A stretch of DNA of 64,000 nt from assembly GCA_037074535.1 (NCBI GenBank), contig CM073474.1:14134501-14198500 (forward strand). The letters are read 5' to 3'. Below are positions 34,677 to 48,771 of this stretch, in pieces. A program made the position numbers and the translations under genes. The stretch comes from Gleditsia sinensis (Eukaryota > Streptophyta > Magnoliopsida > Fabales > Fabaceae). Each line of letters starts with the position of its first letter. The first letter of the stretch is position 1. The notes under the pieces are model-generated. The model made no database searches. It saw only the letters and a list, made by a program, of their open reading frames with translations, and was not told the origin of the DNA.

Positions 34677-37393
34677 TTACAAGAAGTTCGCATTAACAAC
34701 AATATGCTTTAATGGTTGTGCCACATCATCTCCACCAGCATGCTTGACAAACTCAGCAGGGGTGAGAAAATTGCCATGACAAACACACACTATTCTCACT
34801 TCCTCACCTTTCTTATACCTATAAAGGAAACCTTCTATTCTTTTCCCATTTGGGCCCTTCCCTTTTGTAGACACACAAGGCATATCTTCCAACATGTTCC
34901 TCACAATTTCTTTGGTTTCGCTTTCAGAAGAAACAAGTTTGTCCAACTGATTCTTCATTGTAGTTATTGGTGGCTTCTGCCCACCACCTAACAATGAGTT
35001 AGCACCGATAGGACTTCTAGCGTCAACAGATTTAGTTCCTGAAGTGCAGCTATAAGGGTTTAGAAAACAATTTAAAGCTTATTTGAGTTTGTTCCAATTA
35101 AACAACTTAAAAAGCAAGAGAAAACTTGAAACCTGGTAAAATCTTGGAAACAAAATACCTTCTGATACAATATTTTGTAATTTTGAGGAGACAAATGATT
35201 GTATTGAGAAACAGAGTAACAATTACAGCAAATCAACGATAAGCCTATCAATTTTTACTGAATCATTATACTATGAAGCAACTCTAAATAGTCTTTCAAA
35301 TTTTTAATTCAAGAATTGGATTCTACATAAAGGTTATTTGGGAGTGCACAAATGTAAATTCATATACTGCATGTATCATATTGCAATACTCTAAATAGTC
35401 TTTAGAGGATCATTCTCTAGTGCCACCTGTTGCAGACATGCTATAAACATGTGCCACAATTATAGTAATATCCACTCAACCATCCAAAGGTTAAATTTTT
35501 TTAAACCTCGCTTCTGTAAAATTACATAAATATACATCTACCTAAAAAAATTTAACAATTGAATAGTTAAGCTTTTCCTTCTTCTTTTTCTTCTAGAATA
35601 TACGAGACATGTATATTGCATGCATTCAACAAGTTGCATTATAGAATCACCCTCTTCATTTTTTATCTTTTATATCTTTGTTGGTACCATCTAATAAAAA
35701 AAGACTTAATTGTTATTGTTGTATATCTTTGTTGGTGCCCCTCACCCTTTTCAAAATTGAAAAAAGAAAAAAAAATCCAAGTTCCTTTTAAGTAAAGGTT
35801 AAATAGACATTCTCGCAAGGCTAACTCTACATGGCAGTGTACAGGAATATCAAACAATCAGTAGACAGAATTCCCCGCATGTCCTAATGAAGCAATCAAC
35901 GTCCAGAAACAACCCAAGAACCAATCTTGATCAGCTCCTCTAACAAATTAGTACCATTATTATAAAACTAAATAGGCCATTTCACCATCCTGAAGACTAA
36001 TTCCATGCTTGTTAGTTAGACATCAAAACAAAGAAAAAAAAAACCATTCAAAAATTACATTTTGGCTTGAACAATCGGGATTGGATCTTTTTAAAAAAAA
36101 AATAAAGAAATTGCCAATTAATTTGAGGATAAAAGACACAAATTTACGAGATCTTACGCCATTTTTTAATACAAAAAAGTTTATTGGAGGACAGACTACA
36201 CCATTCTAAAATTAAAACATAGTGGTACCTATATACAAAAAAATTACTGACAACGAAAATAAAATCTAAGCCTTTCTTCAATCCATATCACACAAATTAA
36301 ACTCCCCTTCGCTGTAAGATCTACAATATATATATATATATATATATATATAGACGCACACACGCACACCACACAAATATAAAGAATAGGAGGTGTTATT
36401 GCACTTCTGATTTTATAAGACAGTCTAATACTTTGGGGAGACTATTAAATAGATTAAATTTAGAATAATTAGTAGACAAAATTAATTATTAATTTATATT
36501 TAAACATTTTTTCATTTTACTCAGTGGACTACCTTAGCCAAATAAAAGCTTTCTAATGTTATGATTGGTTTGTTGTACCACTTTTTTTACCTAAAAAATT
36601 TCTCAATATTTGAAACACTGGAAAAAGGGGAAATAAAAGAAAGTACTTTACCTTGAGCTGGTTGACACTGAGATTCTGAGATCACCGACGATCCAGTCCC
36701 CAGAGAACCACTGGAACCCTGCGACGACGGTGTAGGTGGTAAACCACTAGCTCTACTCGGACCACTATCCTTCTCCCCATTCAAATTCAACCCAAGCAAA
36801 CAAGCTCTGGTCAACGACACCGTTCTCGAACTAACAAGCTCATTCAAAGTAGCCGAACCCTGCTCCGTCTGATTATTCACCTCATCAACCCCTTCCAATC
36901 GTTTATCTTCCTCGCCAATAATATCTTCGTACAACGCTCGATTACGTTCTCTTACCGCCGCCGCCGCCTTGGAGTTCCTCTGCTTCTCCGTACGCTTCCT
37001 CCTCGCTTCCATTCTCCTCAGTGTCTGCAACTCTTTCCTCTTCCTCCACTCCTCCTCCGTCTCCGTCGGAAGCGAGCACGTCCTCATGAGGGGTGCGCAA
37101 GGCGTTGGTATTAAATACGCCGTGTCGTCGTCTCTCACTGGGTTCACAAATTCCGGTATCGACGACGTGCGTTTGATCTTCTTCGCTCTAGGGTCAACCC
37201 CAAAACGACCGTTCGAGGAAAGCCCCAGAGTTAGCTCAAGCTCTGCTGAGGAGTCCTTGATTGTTGGTTCCTCCAGCTTCACAGGCAGGTGACTAACGGA
37301 AATGAATCTCTCCAATAGATCTCTTGGAAAATTACTCACCGGCGTCGATATTTGCATATATTTTCCCTCCCTTCCTTTCTCTAGCTGTGCCAT
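34677..37393 (-). CDS. Ninja-family protein AFP-like (ABI five binding protein)
   Basis: AFP proteins are nuclear adaptors that bind ABI5-type bZIP factors and recruit TOPLESS-type co-repressors, damping abscisic acid responses; NINJA does this for jasmonate. Two exons, 36652-37393 and 35038-34677, join to 367 residues. The donor CTCAAG/GTAAAG and acceptor CTTCAG/GAACTA keep the frame (phase 1), giving PAQ-G-TKSVDARSPIG across the junction. Visible domains: an EAR motif LELTLGL (52-58), a basic nuclear-localisation block (WRKRKELQTLRRMEARRKR, about 116-134) and a C-terminal Jas-like domain (KGPNGKRIEGFLYRY, VRIVCVCHG, HAGGDDVAQPLKHI) to the end. The intron is 1613 bp. The gene is convergent with RPK2. 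It is AFP-type rather than NINJA by length; I cannot say which AFP. Confidence 0.92.
36326..36352. repeat. (TA)n microsatellite in the AFP intron
   Basis: TA dinucleotide run followed by a short CACACACGCACAC stretch. Confidence 0.9.
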
Positions 37394-37740
37394 CGAGAGT
37401 CTCGGAAGAAAAATTCTTCAAATTATGAGAAAACCAGCAGTCCAAACTTCATAGAAAAGTGAAATTCATTCAAGAAAAGCTTGAAATTTCAACGGTTCCA
37501 TAGAAATAACAATTCAAGCCTTACTCTCTCTCCACTCGCAAACAGACTCTGCATTTTCTCGCAGTTTCTCCCCGGTAAGAGCTCTCAGGCAACACAGAGA
37601 CGGCCATGATAGCGAGAGAGAGGGGATAATTAGAATCCCAGGGATAAAGAAAAGAAAAAAAAATAATAATCGAAAAGGCATTCAGAGAGAAATTAAAAAT
37701 GGCAACGGAAAGAAGATAAAATATCGTAAATACCCCGACG
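37394..37740 (-). promoter_or_regulatory. 5' leader and proximal promoter of the AFP-like gene
   Basis: Upstream of the ATG at 37393 lies a leader-like region with (on the minus strand) pyrimidine-rich stretches and AG/CT-rich blocks at 37600-37700. The transcription start is not defined. Confidence 0.4.
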
Positions 37741-37759
37741 AGGAGGGGTGAGGGTGTGA

Positions 37760-37961
37760 CACGTGGAGAGCAGAGCGTTGGAAGGTACCCAGGTGGCAGG
37801 AAGACCAGATCTTAAGGTGACATCTACGAGGAGGCGTCTTTACCTATTTGTCTTTTAGCAAAGAATAATTTAGATTAGATGAGGTTACGGTGTACACGTG
37901 TTTGATGAGGACTAAGCAAAGGAAGAGAACTGCCACGTGGTGTAATAAAACATGACACGTG
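37760..37961. promoter_or_regulatory. Cluster of four CACGTG G-boxes upstream of AFP
   Basis: CACGTG occurs at 37760-37765, 37895-37900, 37934-37939 and 37956-37961, three of them in the ABRE-like form ACGTGG. They lie 367-568 bases upstream of the start codon. ACGTG elements are bound by ABI5/ABF bZIPs and by bHLH factors. A feedback loop, in which the target of ABI5-type factors encodes an ABI5 repressor, is an inference in line with ABA induction of known AFP genes. Confidence 0.65.
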
Positions 37962-37984
37962 GAAGGAGATAACATCGGGACCTG

Positions 37985-40320
37985 GGTCAATTTGTAACAC
38001 TTTTTCTTTTTCCTTTTTTATCAAACAAGCAGTCAAAAAGTCATAAATATGCAAATCGAAAAATTAATAAATTGATTTATCTTTAAATTAAAAATTTGAA
38101 TTTAAATTTTAATCAGAATTGAAAAAATTCACTAAACCCAAAAAAATGTGAGCCCACTAATTTTTTTAAAAAAACTTAAACACGCTAAACTTAACTAGAT
38201 TTAAAAGTTTTCTTTAATATATATGAATAAAAAAATATACCCCATTTCATGGAAAGATTGAGGGACATTTCTTAAACCCTCACGTTCTAGTTAGTTTAAG
38301 GTCGAGGTTGGTTTTATTTTAATTAAAAACTAAGAAAATGAGGGTAATAGAATAACATTTTACTTAAATTTTAAAATATCACGATCATTTTCCTTTAAGT
38401 ATTATTATATTTTATTTTTTCTTTATATTTTTTTAATGAAAAATTATTTAGTTGAAAAAAATTATATATAATTTTTAATATTTTTGCTATCAATTTTTTA
38501 AAAAACATGACAATGTAATTTTTCTATTCAGTACAATATTTTTACTTTTTTATGTTTCATAATTTAATTAAAAATATAATAATAAACAATTAAAAATCTA
38601 TACCTAAGTTTTTTTTTCATTTATTTGATAAACCATAAAATATTAACTACTTTTCTTCCCTTAGGTGATCTTAAAATTTAAAATATATTTAGGAATTGCA
38701 CTTTAGCTTTCAAACTACCGTTGCCCCCTTGAAGATCAGTCGAGAATGATGTTTATACTTTTTTTTCTTACATTTTTTTATTATAAAATTAATATAGCTA
38801 AAAATATTATTATTATTCTGACAAGAAGAGATGCTACACATTATCTTAGCCAAATACTTTATATTGTATCTTTAAACTTTATAAATTTTTTTTTTTAAAA
38901 AAAAGGTGTATTGTTATTATGTTAGTGCATTCCCCACAACGATATGGGATCTCCTCGTAAAGGTATAGCCAGAGATGTTCATATCTTGCTTAATGATGCA
39001 TTCCTCTTTATATTATGATTATAAAAGTTTACTTTAGTCATCTTTTGCAATATCTTCTTACTTATTACAATAGTTGATGGATTATTTGACTTTATCTTAG
39101 AAGAAGTGCCATGATTGAGATTAAGGTTAATTTTATTAGATATTATAATAAAAATTATTTGTAGACATTTATTCTATAGTTAAAATAGTTCTTAATAAGA
39201 TTTTAAGGTCTCTATTGACTAAATAATAAAAAATTTGATCATTGTCAACTCTCATTTTCTTAATTAAAAATAAAATTTAGCATAAGATATTATTGTAAGT
39301 TTATATTTTTCATACTTCGAATTTAAAAGACTTTAATGTGAATATTTAACAATTTAAAATTTTGAGTTAAAATAATTTAATTATGGTATTATAACTTCTA
39401 TGATTAAATGATTAAGAGTTTGATCATTGTTGACTCATTCTCCTAATTTAAAAAATTAAATTTTACCGCAAGATACAATAAGAGATGTACTTTGTATACA
39501 CTTCAAATCCAAAACATTTTTGTATAAAGGACGAATTAGAAATTATAATAAAAAATATTCATAAAATTTTATTCAAAAATTTTAAAATTTTAAATTGAAA
39601 TTATTCTTACAAATTTAAGAATATGCTTATTTTTTAAAAAGTTTAATATTTTTTCTTTTATAGTTGAGAAAAAAATCGATTAAAATGTTATAAGAGATTA
39701 TAATTATATTTTAATTATTTAGTTCTATGTATATACACCTAATGGTCAGATTTAACTTTTTTATTCTTTATAACAAAATAGTTCCATTTAAACTTAATAT
39801 AAGATATTAATTAAATAAGTAACTTACGGTAGAAGCAAGATGTAAAGCTCTTGCCAGTTACCATCTTTTTGTTGTAATTTTTATAAGGCTAATATAGTAT
39901 TTATATAATAAAGTTAATCATTGCCAAAAATATTACAACTTTTTGCATTTGTCTTAGACAGGCCGGTGTGGTAGCTTTTTAACTTTCTGCAACTATTTGT
40001 ATTTTTAAAAATTATAGGTATAATACACTTAATCACTTTGAATATAGAAGTACTATATTCTACTCCATTTTACATTCAAAATGAGACTCCGTCCAGTTAA
40101 TTTGACCAAGTTGATTAACAATATAATTAGAATATAATAAATAAATATTCAATTCAACTTCCATTTAATTATAGTTAATATGAATTTTTAATTTGTAATT
40201 GTTAAAGAGATTTTTTTATATGAATATTTTTTCATCTTTTGACTATAAAATTAACATCATTCGTGACACGTAAAATTTAATATAAAAATAAAAAGTAAAA
40301 ATACACTATTTTATTAAGAT
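37985..40320. other. AT-rich intergenic sequence
   Basis: No coding or RNA gene recognised in about 2.3 kb. Long A/T runs are frequent. The only more complex stretch is at about 38925-39010 and has no frame. Confidence 0.5.
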
Positions 40321-40322
40321 TA

Positions 40323-40905
40323 AGGGTGAGTATTAATCGGGTTTAATTATAAATTTAATTTAATTGAACAACATTCAAATTAAAAAATTAATATATTATT
40401 TACCAAATTTTGAATTATTTAAAAATTTTGAGTTATGTCAAATTGACCAAATGAATTTGAGTTTATGAAAACTATTAAACTATATTAAAAAAAAAATTTA
40501 TGTTTGTTGAATTAATTAAGAGTATATTTCGCAAATGTAATAAGTTAATTTATAATTTATTTGATTCATTTATAAATTTGTTTGATTAAGTTAAAAATAT
40601 TTAATAAATAAATTTATTTAATTAATTTAAATTAATTAAAAATTTATAAATTATACGCTACTTTAAGTAATATATAATTTATAAACTTTCAGTTAATTTA
40701 TAAATTTTAAATTAATTTATAAATTATTTTTATCTTAAATTTAAACAAATTTTAAAATTTTATATTTAATTATTCATATAAATTCAATTTTTTAATAAAA
40801 TATAATTCATTAAAATTCATTAAATTTTAATAGCGACACAATTTTTTTAACAGAATTGATCGAATTTGAATGGATTATTGAGTTATACACAACTCTACTC
40901 CATAC
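40323..40905 (+). repeat. AT-rich dispersed repeat, copy 1
   Basis: The block starts near GGGTGAGTATTAATCGGG and ends near GAGTTATACACAACTCTA. Its left part (TTTAATTGAACAACATTC) and right part (TTTTTTAATAAAATATAAT, then GACACAATTTTTTT) recur in inverse orientation at about 42240-42570. The termini resemble those of hAT-type MITEs, but no target duplication could be found, so the class is open. Confidence 0.5.
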
Positions 40906-40929
40906 GTCAAAGTATTGCACTACAAACCA

Positions 40930-40946
40930 CCCCCCCCCCCCCCCCC
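40930..40946. repeat. Poly(C) tract
   Basis: Seventeen consecutive C residues in strongly AT-rich surroundings, followed by GGG. Confidence 0.9.
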
Positions 40947-42209
<1,263 letters not shown>

Positions 42210-42239
42210 ATAATGCTATATCTTTGCGAGCATAATTTT

Positions 42240-42570
42240 AAAATTTATTTAAACTTGACTAAATCCATTAAAAAAAATTGTATCGACAAAATTAGGTCAC
42301 ATTAAACATATTATATTTTATTAAAAAATTTAAGTTTACATGGGTGAATTGAGTGCAATTTTTAGAATCCACGACTAGCCTCTTATCTTATTTTTTTTTT
42401 ATGAAATTTTTCTATGGCTTTACTTTAACACAATTCAATTTATTTTAAAATCCTAATTAATCAAAATTTTAAAATAATTTAAAATTTTAATTAGTAATGA
42501 ATGTTAATTTTTTGATTCGATATTGTTCAATTAAGTTGAATTTATAATTCAATATAATCAATATTTACTC
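42240..42570 (-). repeat. AT-rich dispersed repeat, copy 2 (inverse)
   Basis: Read on the minus strand, the order ATGAGTAAATATTGATTATATTG..., TTTAATTGAACAATATCG..., TTTTTTAATAAAATATAAT..., GATACAATTTTTTT follows the same order as the copy at 40323-40905. It appears to have internal deletions relative to that copy. Confidence 0.5.
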
Positions 42571-42575
42571 ATATT

Positions 42576-42609
<34 letters not shown>

Positions 42610-42770
42610 TTATAAAAATAGTGATAGTCATGACTGTAACAATATTATTATTATTATTATTATTATAGTAAAAAAGATGATAATAATATAATTATAATGA
42701 TAATAGTAATAATATAATAATGATAATTATAATAATAATAACAACATTATTGTGATAGAAACAGTTAAAA
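42571..42770. repeat. (AAT)n and (TTA)n microsatellites
   Basis: AAT triplets at about 42574-42606 and TTA triplets at about 42636-42665, followed by degenerate ATAATAATG-type sequence. The two complementary runs, about 30 bases apart, could pair as a hairpin. Confidence 0.85.
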
Positions 42771-43329
42771 TAATAGTCATAATAAGTTAATAATGGTAGT
42801 GGTAGTAATATGTTAAATTGATAACAAAATATAAAATATGATTTTGTTATTAAAAATCTTATAAAAAATTTCTTACAAATATTTACCTCTCCTTTTAATA
42901 TATATATATATATAGTTAGATAGTGATAATTGTATAAAACATTATAACTATATAAGTTTAAATAAATTTTTATAAAATTAAATTGTATTAGTTTATACTA
43001 TTTTATTCAAATTCTGTGAATTGACAAAAAACTAAACTTTATAGAAACTCAAATCCAGCTAGAAAGCAACTCCACTTGCCTTGGTCTTACTTTCCTTCAA
43101 CTTGCAAGGAAAAGAAGTCATTCACTCATTCTACACAATTTATAACGAGATAAGTGACGTGAAATTAAATAATAATTTCTTACATATGTTATATTTTCGG
43201 ATAAAAAATAAATTAATTATAATGCATAAATATTATCTATGATAGTTTTTAAAAAAAAAAAGCGTGCAACACATTTTATAAGGCACATGGGTTCGAATCA
43301 AGTTGTCTGACATAAATGAGGTACAAAAC

Positions 43330-43735
43330 GTGAACCGTACGCTTACAATATCATGGGACATGGACATCCAACGGCCCATATTGCTCTCAAGGAATCTCCG
43401 CACAACACGCCAGCAAACAAATCAGGATTAGAGATCCCTGTGGGCCCATCCTTCGCCAACTTGCTCTTTCTGTCACATCATGTCGCTGAAGAACTGTGGC
43501 TTGGGGTGTTCGCCACGTGTCAGCCTCTGGTTGTGGAAAAAAAAAACAACCCAACAACTTGCAGGGAAGAGATGACGTGTCAAGTAGCAGCAAAGTAAAA
43601 GGTGTCGTACGCACGTGTCGTGTCAGATGGTTCTTTGGTCGAACGGCTTTTTTGGCAGTGATTGATAATGATGCCTGCAACTTGTTCTGCATCCGTGATC
43701 TTTTCTCTTACAAGTGTCGTCCAACTTAAATTTTT
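43330..43735. other. GC-richer island with ACGTGTC motifs, no gene assigned
   Basis: Balanced composition in AT-rich surroundings. ACGTGTC-type elements occur at about 43515 (CCACGTGTC), 43574 (GACGTGTC) and 43612 (GCACGTGTC), with ACGGCCCATA at 43371 and GGGCCCATCC at 43442. Frames are open on both strands (43353-43598, 43387-43692, 43496-43729), but they overlap each other and show no domain, which reflects composition. A promoter or a decayed gene end are both possible. Confidence 0.35.
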
Positions 43736-45640
43736 TTAAAAAGAAGATTATATAGTATAAAAAATATATACTTTCAATAATTAAATTAGGATAAAGTTTT
43801 AGTTTTACCCGACAATAAAAAAATTAATTATTTTTTTATATTATAATAAATAATTTAATTTAATTTTTTATTTTAAAATATATTAATTTAATCTTTCACT
43901 AAAAACATTACAAATAAATTTCTAAATTTTTTTTAATGATATAATAGTTAAAAATTTAATATAAATTATTTATTTTATATATATTCTTATTGTTATTATT
44001 AAAAAGTGATATTAAAAATAATCTATGGGAAATTTTCATTGCACTTTATTAAAATTGATCATTAAAAATTATTTATACATAGATGAAGTTTTTTTTTAAA
44101 AAAATCATTTTAATATTTTAAAAAAATGTAAGATTAAAGTGGTGCGTTTTAATATAAAGAAGCAAAGTATGATTAAGCCAAAAGTATTAGTGTGACTATG
44201 AGGATATAGTATATAGTTAGATGTAATATCACAAATTCAAACTTTAATTGTGAATGGCTTGCTTTAATTGGATCAAAAGAATAAATAAATTGGGATATGC
44301 ACTAGTGAGTGTGAACACTTAACTGCAATACTAATATATTTATCTTATGATTATGATGGAAGTTTATTTGAAAATTAATAAAGGCATGATAAAATCAAAT
44401 TACTATAATCTTACGAATATAGTAATTGAGATGTGCCACACAAAAAAATTGCTTTCCCATACTCAAAGTTTTAAATTTAATAATTAAACAATTATAAATT
44501 TGAATTTAAATTTGGATTATCTATAAATCTTTTTGTAAATATTCGCTGAATTTGAGGGTCTGTCCTGACTATGATTAGAGTGTTTTCCCTCAATCTTAAT
44601 TTTTGTATATAATTTTTTTTTTAAATTTAATATTTTATTCAGTAATTTGATATAAAAGAAAGAAAAAAGAAAAATAGAGATAATGCATTGAAAGAACTGC
44701 GGTTTTTTTTTTTGGACTGGCCAAGGACTGCTAATTGAATTCCCAAAGGTTGTATGTCAACAAAAATACAAAGTAATTGATGAAATCCTTCAAGAATGAC
44801 ATGTTCAATTGGTTTGTTCAGTCAGCTTTAAGAATTAGTAGAGGTATGAAATGCTCTTGATCAGAAGAAAAAGCTCCTCGTATGCCCAAGTTACGTAAAT
44901 CTGATATGCTCTAAAACCATTCTGAACAAGTGGTGAATGTGATTGTGTGATTCCACTGTACTTAAAATACGCTAAAGATTGCAAATGTGTTAGCATACTA
45001 CATTGAGTTTTCAATACTTGATACTGTCTTACTACAGTTTCCGTTGATGGCTTGGTCTTCCAAAAAAGGATGTTATTGCTATGTGAGTATATACACCAGC
45101 AGATTAAAATAACATCTTCTAGAAGAATAAATTTAGTATTATTCTAGATTAGCAAGAAATTTTTTCAAAGTTTGACTAATAATGGGCATAAACGACAAAC
45201 TTGAACAAAATACTGAAAAACAATCCATATTGCCTTAAGCAAACTCACAACTTAGGAATAAGTGTTGCTATCACCGAAGCCTTACGTGTTAATGGAGGAC
45301 ATAAATCTAAATCTAAGTTATTCCAAAATTTACTGGTAAATCTAAAGGGACAGCCGAATGCTCAATAATTCTTTTTTCTACATAAAAACAACTAAAATAA
45401 CAATATCTGAGAGATAAGAATGCTGCATCATAGTAAAATTTACTGAGATAGAAAGATTGATCCAATGTCAAATTCCAGTCAAAATTGAATCATCCTAGAG
45501 GAAGCAACAAATCCAACATGGGCATCTGTATCAATACAAACTTATAAATACCAAAAACCTGAGTATACCTAGATCCCCACTACTAAACCACTAAAATAAT
45601 CTCATTACAACTACAATTACTACAACTGTGCAATTTGAAT
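43736..45640. other. AT-rich intergenic sequence downstream of the G3BP-like gene
   Basis: No gene recognised in the first part. From about 44700 the composition becomes more balanced but no coding frame or RNA gene is seen. Part of it may be the 3' UTR or downstream region of the minus-strand gene that ends at 45797. Confidence 0.4.
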
Positions 45641-45796
45641 CAAAGTAACATCAAAAGCTTTTCGATGGAGCTTGAGGTTGCCATGAAGATTCTGCAGAAT
45701 TCATGTCTAACCTATCAAAAAAAGAAAGCCCCACAAAAACATTGGGATAACAAAATACAAAGTAATTCATGTCACCCAAAATCTCCTAGTGTTTCT

Positions 45797-48704
45797 TCAG
45801 GCAGAAACAGCATTTTGTTTTCGTACAATTGAACGGCCACCTCTTCCTCTCACTTGCTGATAAGCTTCTCCACGGCCCCCAGGGCCCCGACCTCTACCAG
45901 AGTAGTCACCCCGATATCCATAATCATTTCGACCAAAGCCCCGGCCTCCACCATAATTCCCACGGCCCCTGAAGCTGTCATTTCGAAACCCACCCCTTCC
46001 AGATGGGAACCTACCTCTTCCAGGAGTGCCAGTAGGACCAACTGCAAGAACCACAGAATGGATGAAGTTGTCATCCACGATGGAGTTCAGTGTTTCAAAG
46101 AAAAAATTCTTACCAAACTAAAAATAAATAAACATGTAGGAATTTCAGACACATGTTTTAATGGAACCGACTTCTGATATGCTTACATATTTATTCATAG
46201 TTGGCTTGATCAACATATATTTGGTAAACTAATCTAAGAATCTTTGTTTCAAATGGTATTGTTATATGAATTATGTCATACAATTACATCTATATAATTT
46301 GTTTTCTTTTTTAAATGAAGGAAACTACTTGTACCAGTTGGCTTCCAATTACCTCGAGTAGTGGTTCTCTTTATCTCAACTACAGCCTGACGCCCCCCAA
46401 CGGTAACAGGCGATGCCTGGAAGAGAAAACTGTCTTAATAGTGACCAAGAGCTTCGGATATCTTCACATCAAGTTTAAAGAGATAAACAAAAGTAGAAAT
46501 GCTGGATGTTTTATTTAAGCACTAAATAACTTCAGACAAGTAAAGAATCAATTTTTACATAGTTGAAATATGAACGGACAACCAGACCAGAAAACCATTC
46601 TGCATGTGATGCCACTTTTCCCAGTGATATAATTCAAGGACAGGGATGGAGAGGAAACCAAAGATTCTAAGGAGAGGCGATCTGTGTGTGACAAAATAAG
46701 GGAAATGTCCACTAAGATGTGACAAGCAAGCCAATATTATTAAGTCAATCAAGTATTAAATAAAACAGTACACAAAGAAAATGACTTCTTAAAGCAAAAT
46801 ATAATAATTATATCAAGATGTAGACATCTTTCCATTTCAAGCAAAGACCATGAATATCAGAAATCACGTTTGGACCATTTTGAACCAGTCTATTGTGCAT
46901 ACATGTCAAAACAATATATTAGAGAAAGATGGCAAAGGACTCTGGTGCTATTGTGATTTGGTATCCACAGGGTTATGTTATCTATAAAGTCCCAAGCTTA
47001 AACCAAAATAAGGGATAAAATATTTCATAAATATGCCACACTACTAGAATCCCATAATATTTAGTGCTATCCTGCTCCCAAATTATGTTCTAAAGCAACC
47101 CAAGACATAGCTTCTGATAAATTTCAGAAGTCCTCATCAACATAATTTTTTTCTTAACATTGCAGCCTCTACATGTCAAACAACTATTGCCGCCATTAAG
47201 AAGTCAGACACAACCATTAAAGTTAGATGAACAATGTTTGGTATAGTTAAATCTCAATGCTTCTCACCATCAGTAAGTTTTTCGTATACCATTGCATCAT
47301 GTACAGACAAGTGAAGGTCAAATTTATATTGAATCGAGAGTGAACTGCCCCTTGTCCCGATGTGGCTCAATCAGGCCTACTGGGCTGTCTACTTTGAATC
47401 TCAATGAATGATGCTTTGCACAACAGTAGAGTACATTGGGCAATAAGTGAAGGAAGGAAGACTATAAAGTAGGGAAACAACAATGTTGGTATGAGGCAGA
47501 AATGCTTTGAGAATGAGGACATAACTAGATCACAAAAAGGTTTTCTTGTCACAGAAGGGAATGGGGTCACAAAGGGGGACTATGACACGGGAAAAAGAAC
47601 AGTAAGATCATTCCAGCTTAACAATGATTGCATACAAAATTGGAGAAATTCTAATCCACACAATAGAATAGTCATAAAATATGTGAAAGTCAACTTATAT
47701 TGAGAAGAAATCCATAAATTCTATTACCATCCTTATACAACCGGAGAATTGAAATGAAAAAAAAAATATTTAATACTTTCTAAGAAATTGAATTCAACCC
47801 AAATAGGTTGATTTAAATTTTGTGGAATCCATAAAATAAAGAGTATCCTAGCTGTTCCTTATGAGTCCAACAATTGTCTAACTCTTTTCATGTACACTAC
47901 CACATCCTCTTCCCTGGTCACCACCATTTCACCACTTTTTCTGTAACGAGTTTGATCCTTTATCAATATTTCCCAATTTATGTTAGCAGAACCATGTTAA
48001 AATCAACGCAAATGTTAACTCTTTCAGATCAGAATTCAAAGTTGTTTAAATTATATATAAAAAGTTGGAAAACATGAGAAAAATGAGTAAAAAAATTGAA
48101 ATTTCTTATAATCTAAATCGAAGAGATTGAAACTAAATTCCTTAGTGTAGAGTTTTGTCCAAAATATTATATTTTCAATGGGTTTCTTTATCATGGCATT
48201 TATGCAGTGTGTTTACTTTACAAAGTACAAACCATTAAATATGTGAAGTCAGAGATATACTTTTCCTTTCCTTCATTAATCTGAATCTTCCTTTCACAAT
48301 TAATAAAATTGTTCAGAAATTACTTATTATATACATATTACATTATACTTACACCCAAGCAAATATAAGCTTTTTTTTTCTCCCAATATTAATAGCTTAA
48401 GCCATCATCAATCATTCTTGCCATGCATGCCAATTGCTATAGAAGGCCCAGAAATTAATTAGAAGCCTCAACAAACCATGTGAAGACGGCAAAAACACAG
48501 AAGATACTACATGAGAATTCGGAAGACAATACTTGACACTTGACAGATTAAATACCCATTATGACTTTCAGTAATATTTTCACTGCAACTAAAATGAGGT
48601 ATACAATTTTTTTATTTTTTGGTTACATAAAACCTATTCCCAACAGTTGTAGAAGAAATTTACTCCTCAGAATCTGAGTCCAAAGTCTAAATGAGCTCAG
48701 TTAT

Positions 48705-48771
<67 letters not shown>

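Noticed and set aside
36969..37292. Plus-strand frame of 107 codons
   Set aside because: Antisense shadow of AFP exon 1, which has clear EAR, basic and Jas-type domains on the minus strand.
38925..39010. Snippet reminiscent of an snRNA upstream element (TTCCCCACAACGAT)
   Set aside because: It does not match the plant snRNA upstream element well enough and no snRNA sequence follows.
43353..43729. Three overlapping frames on both strands
   Set aside because: They overlap each other, lack domains and result from balanced base composition with few stops.
45850..46177. Frames on both strands across the RGG region
   Set aside because: Shadows of the last G3BP exon. Only the frame ending at 45797 joins the upstream exons in phase.
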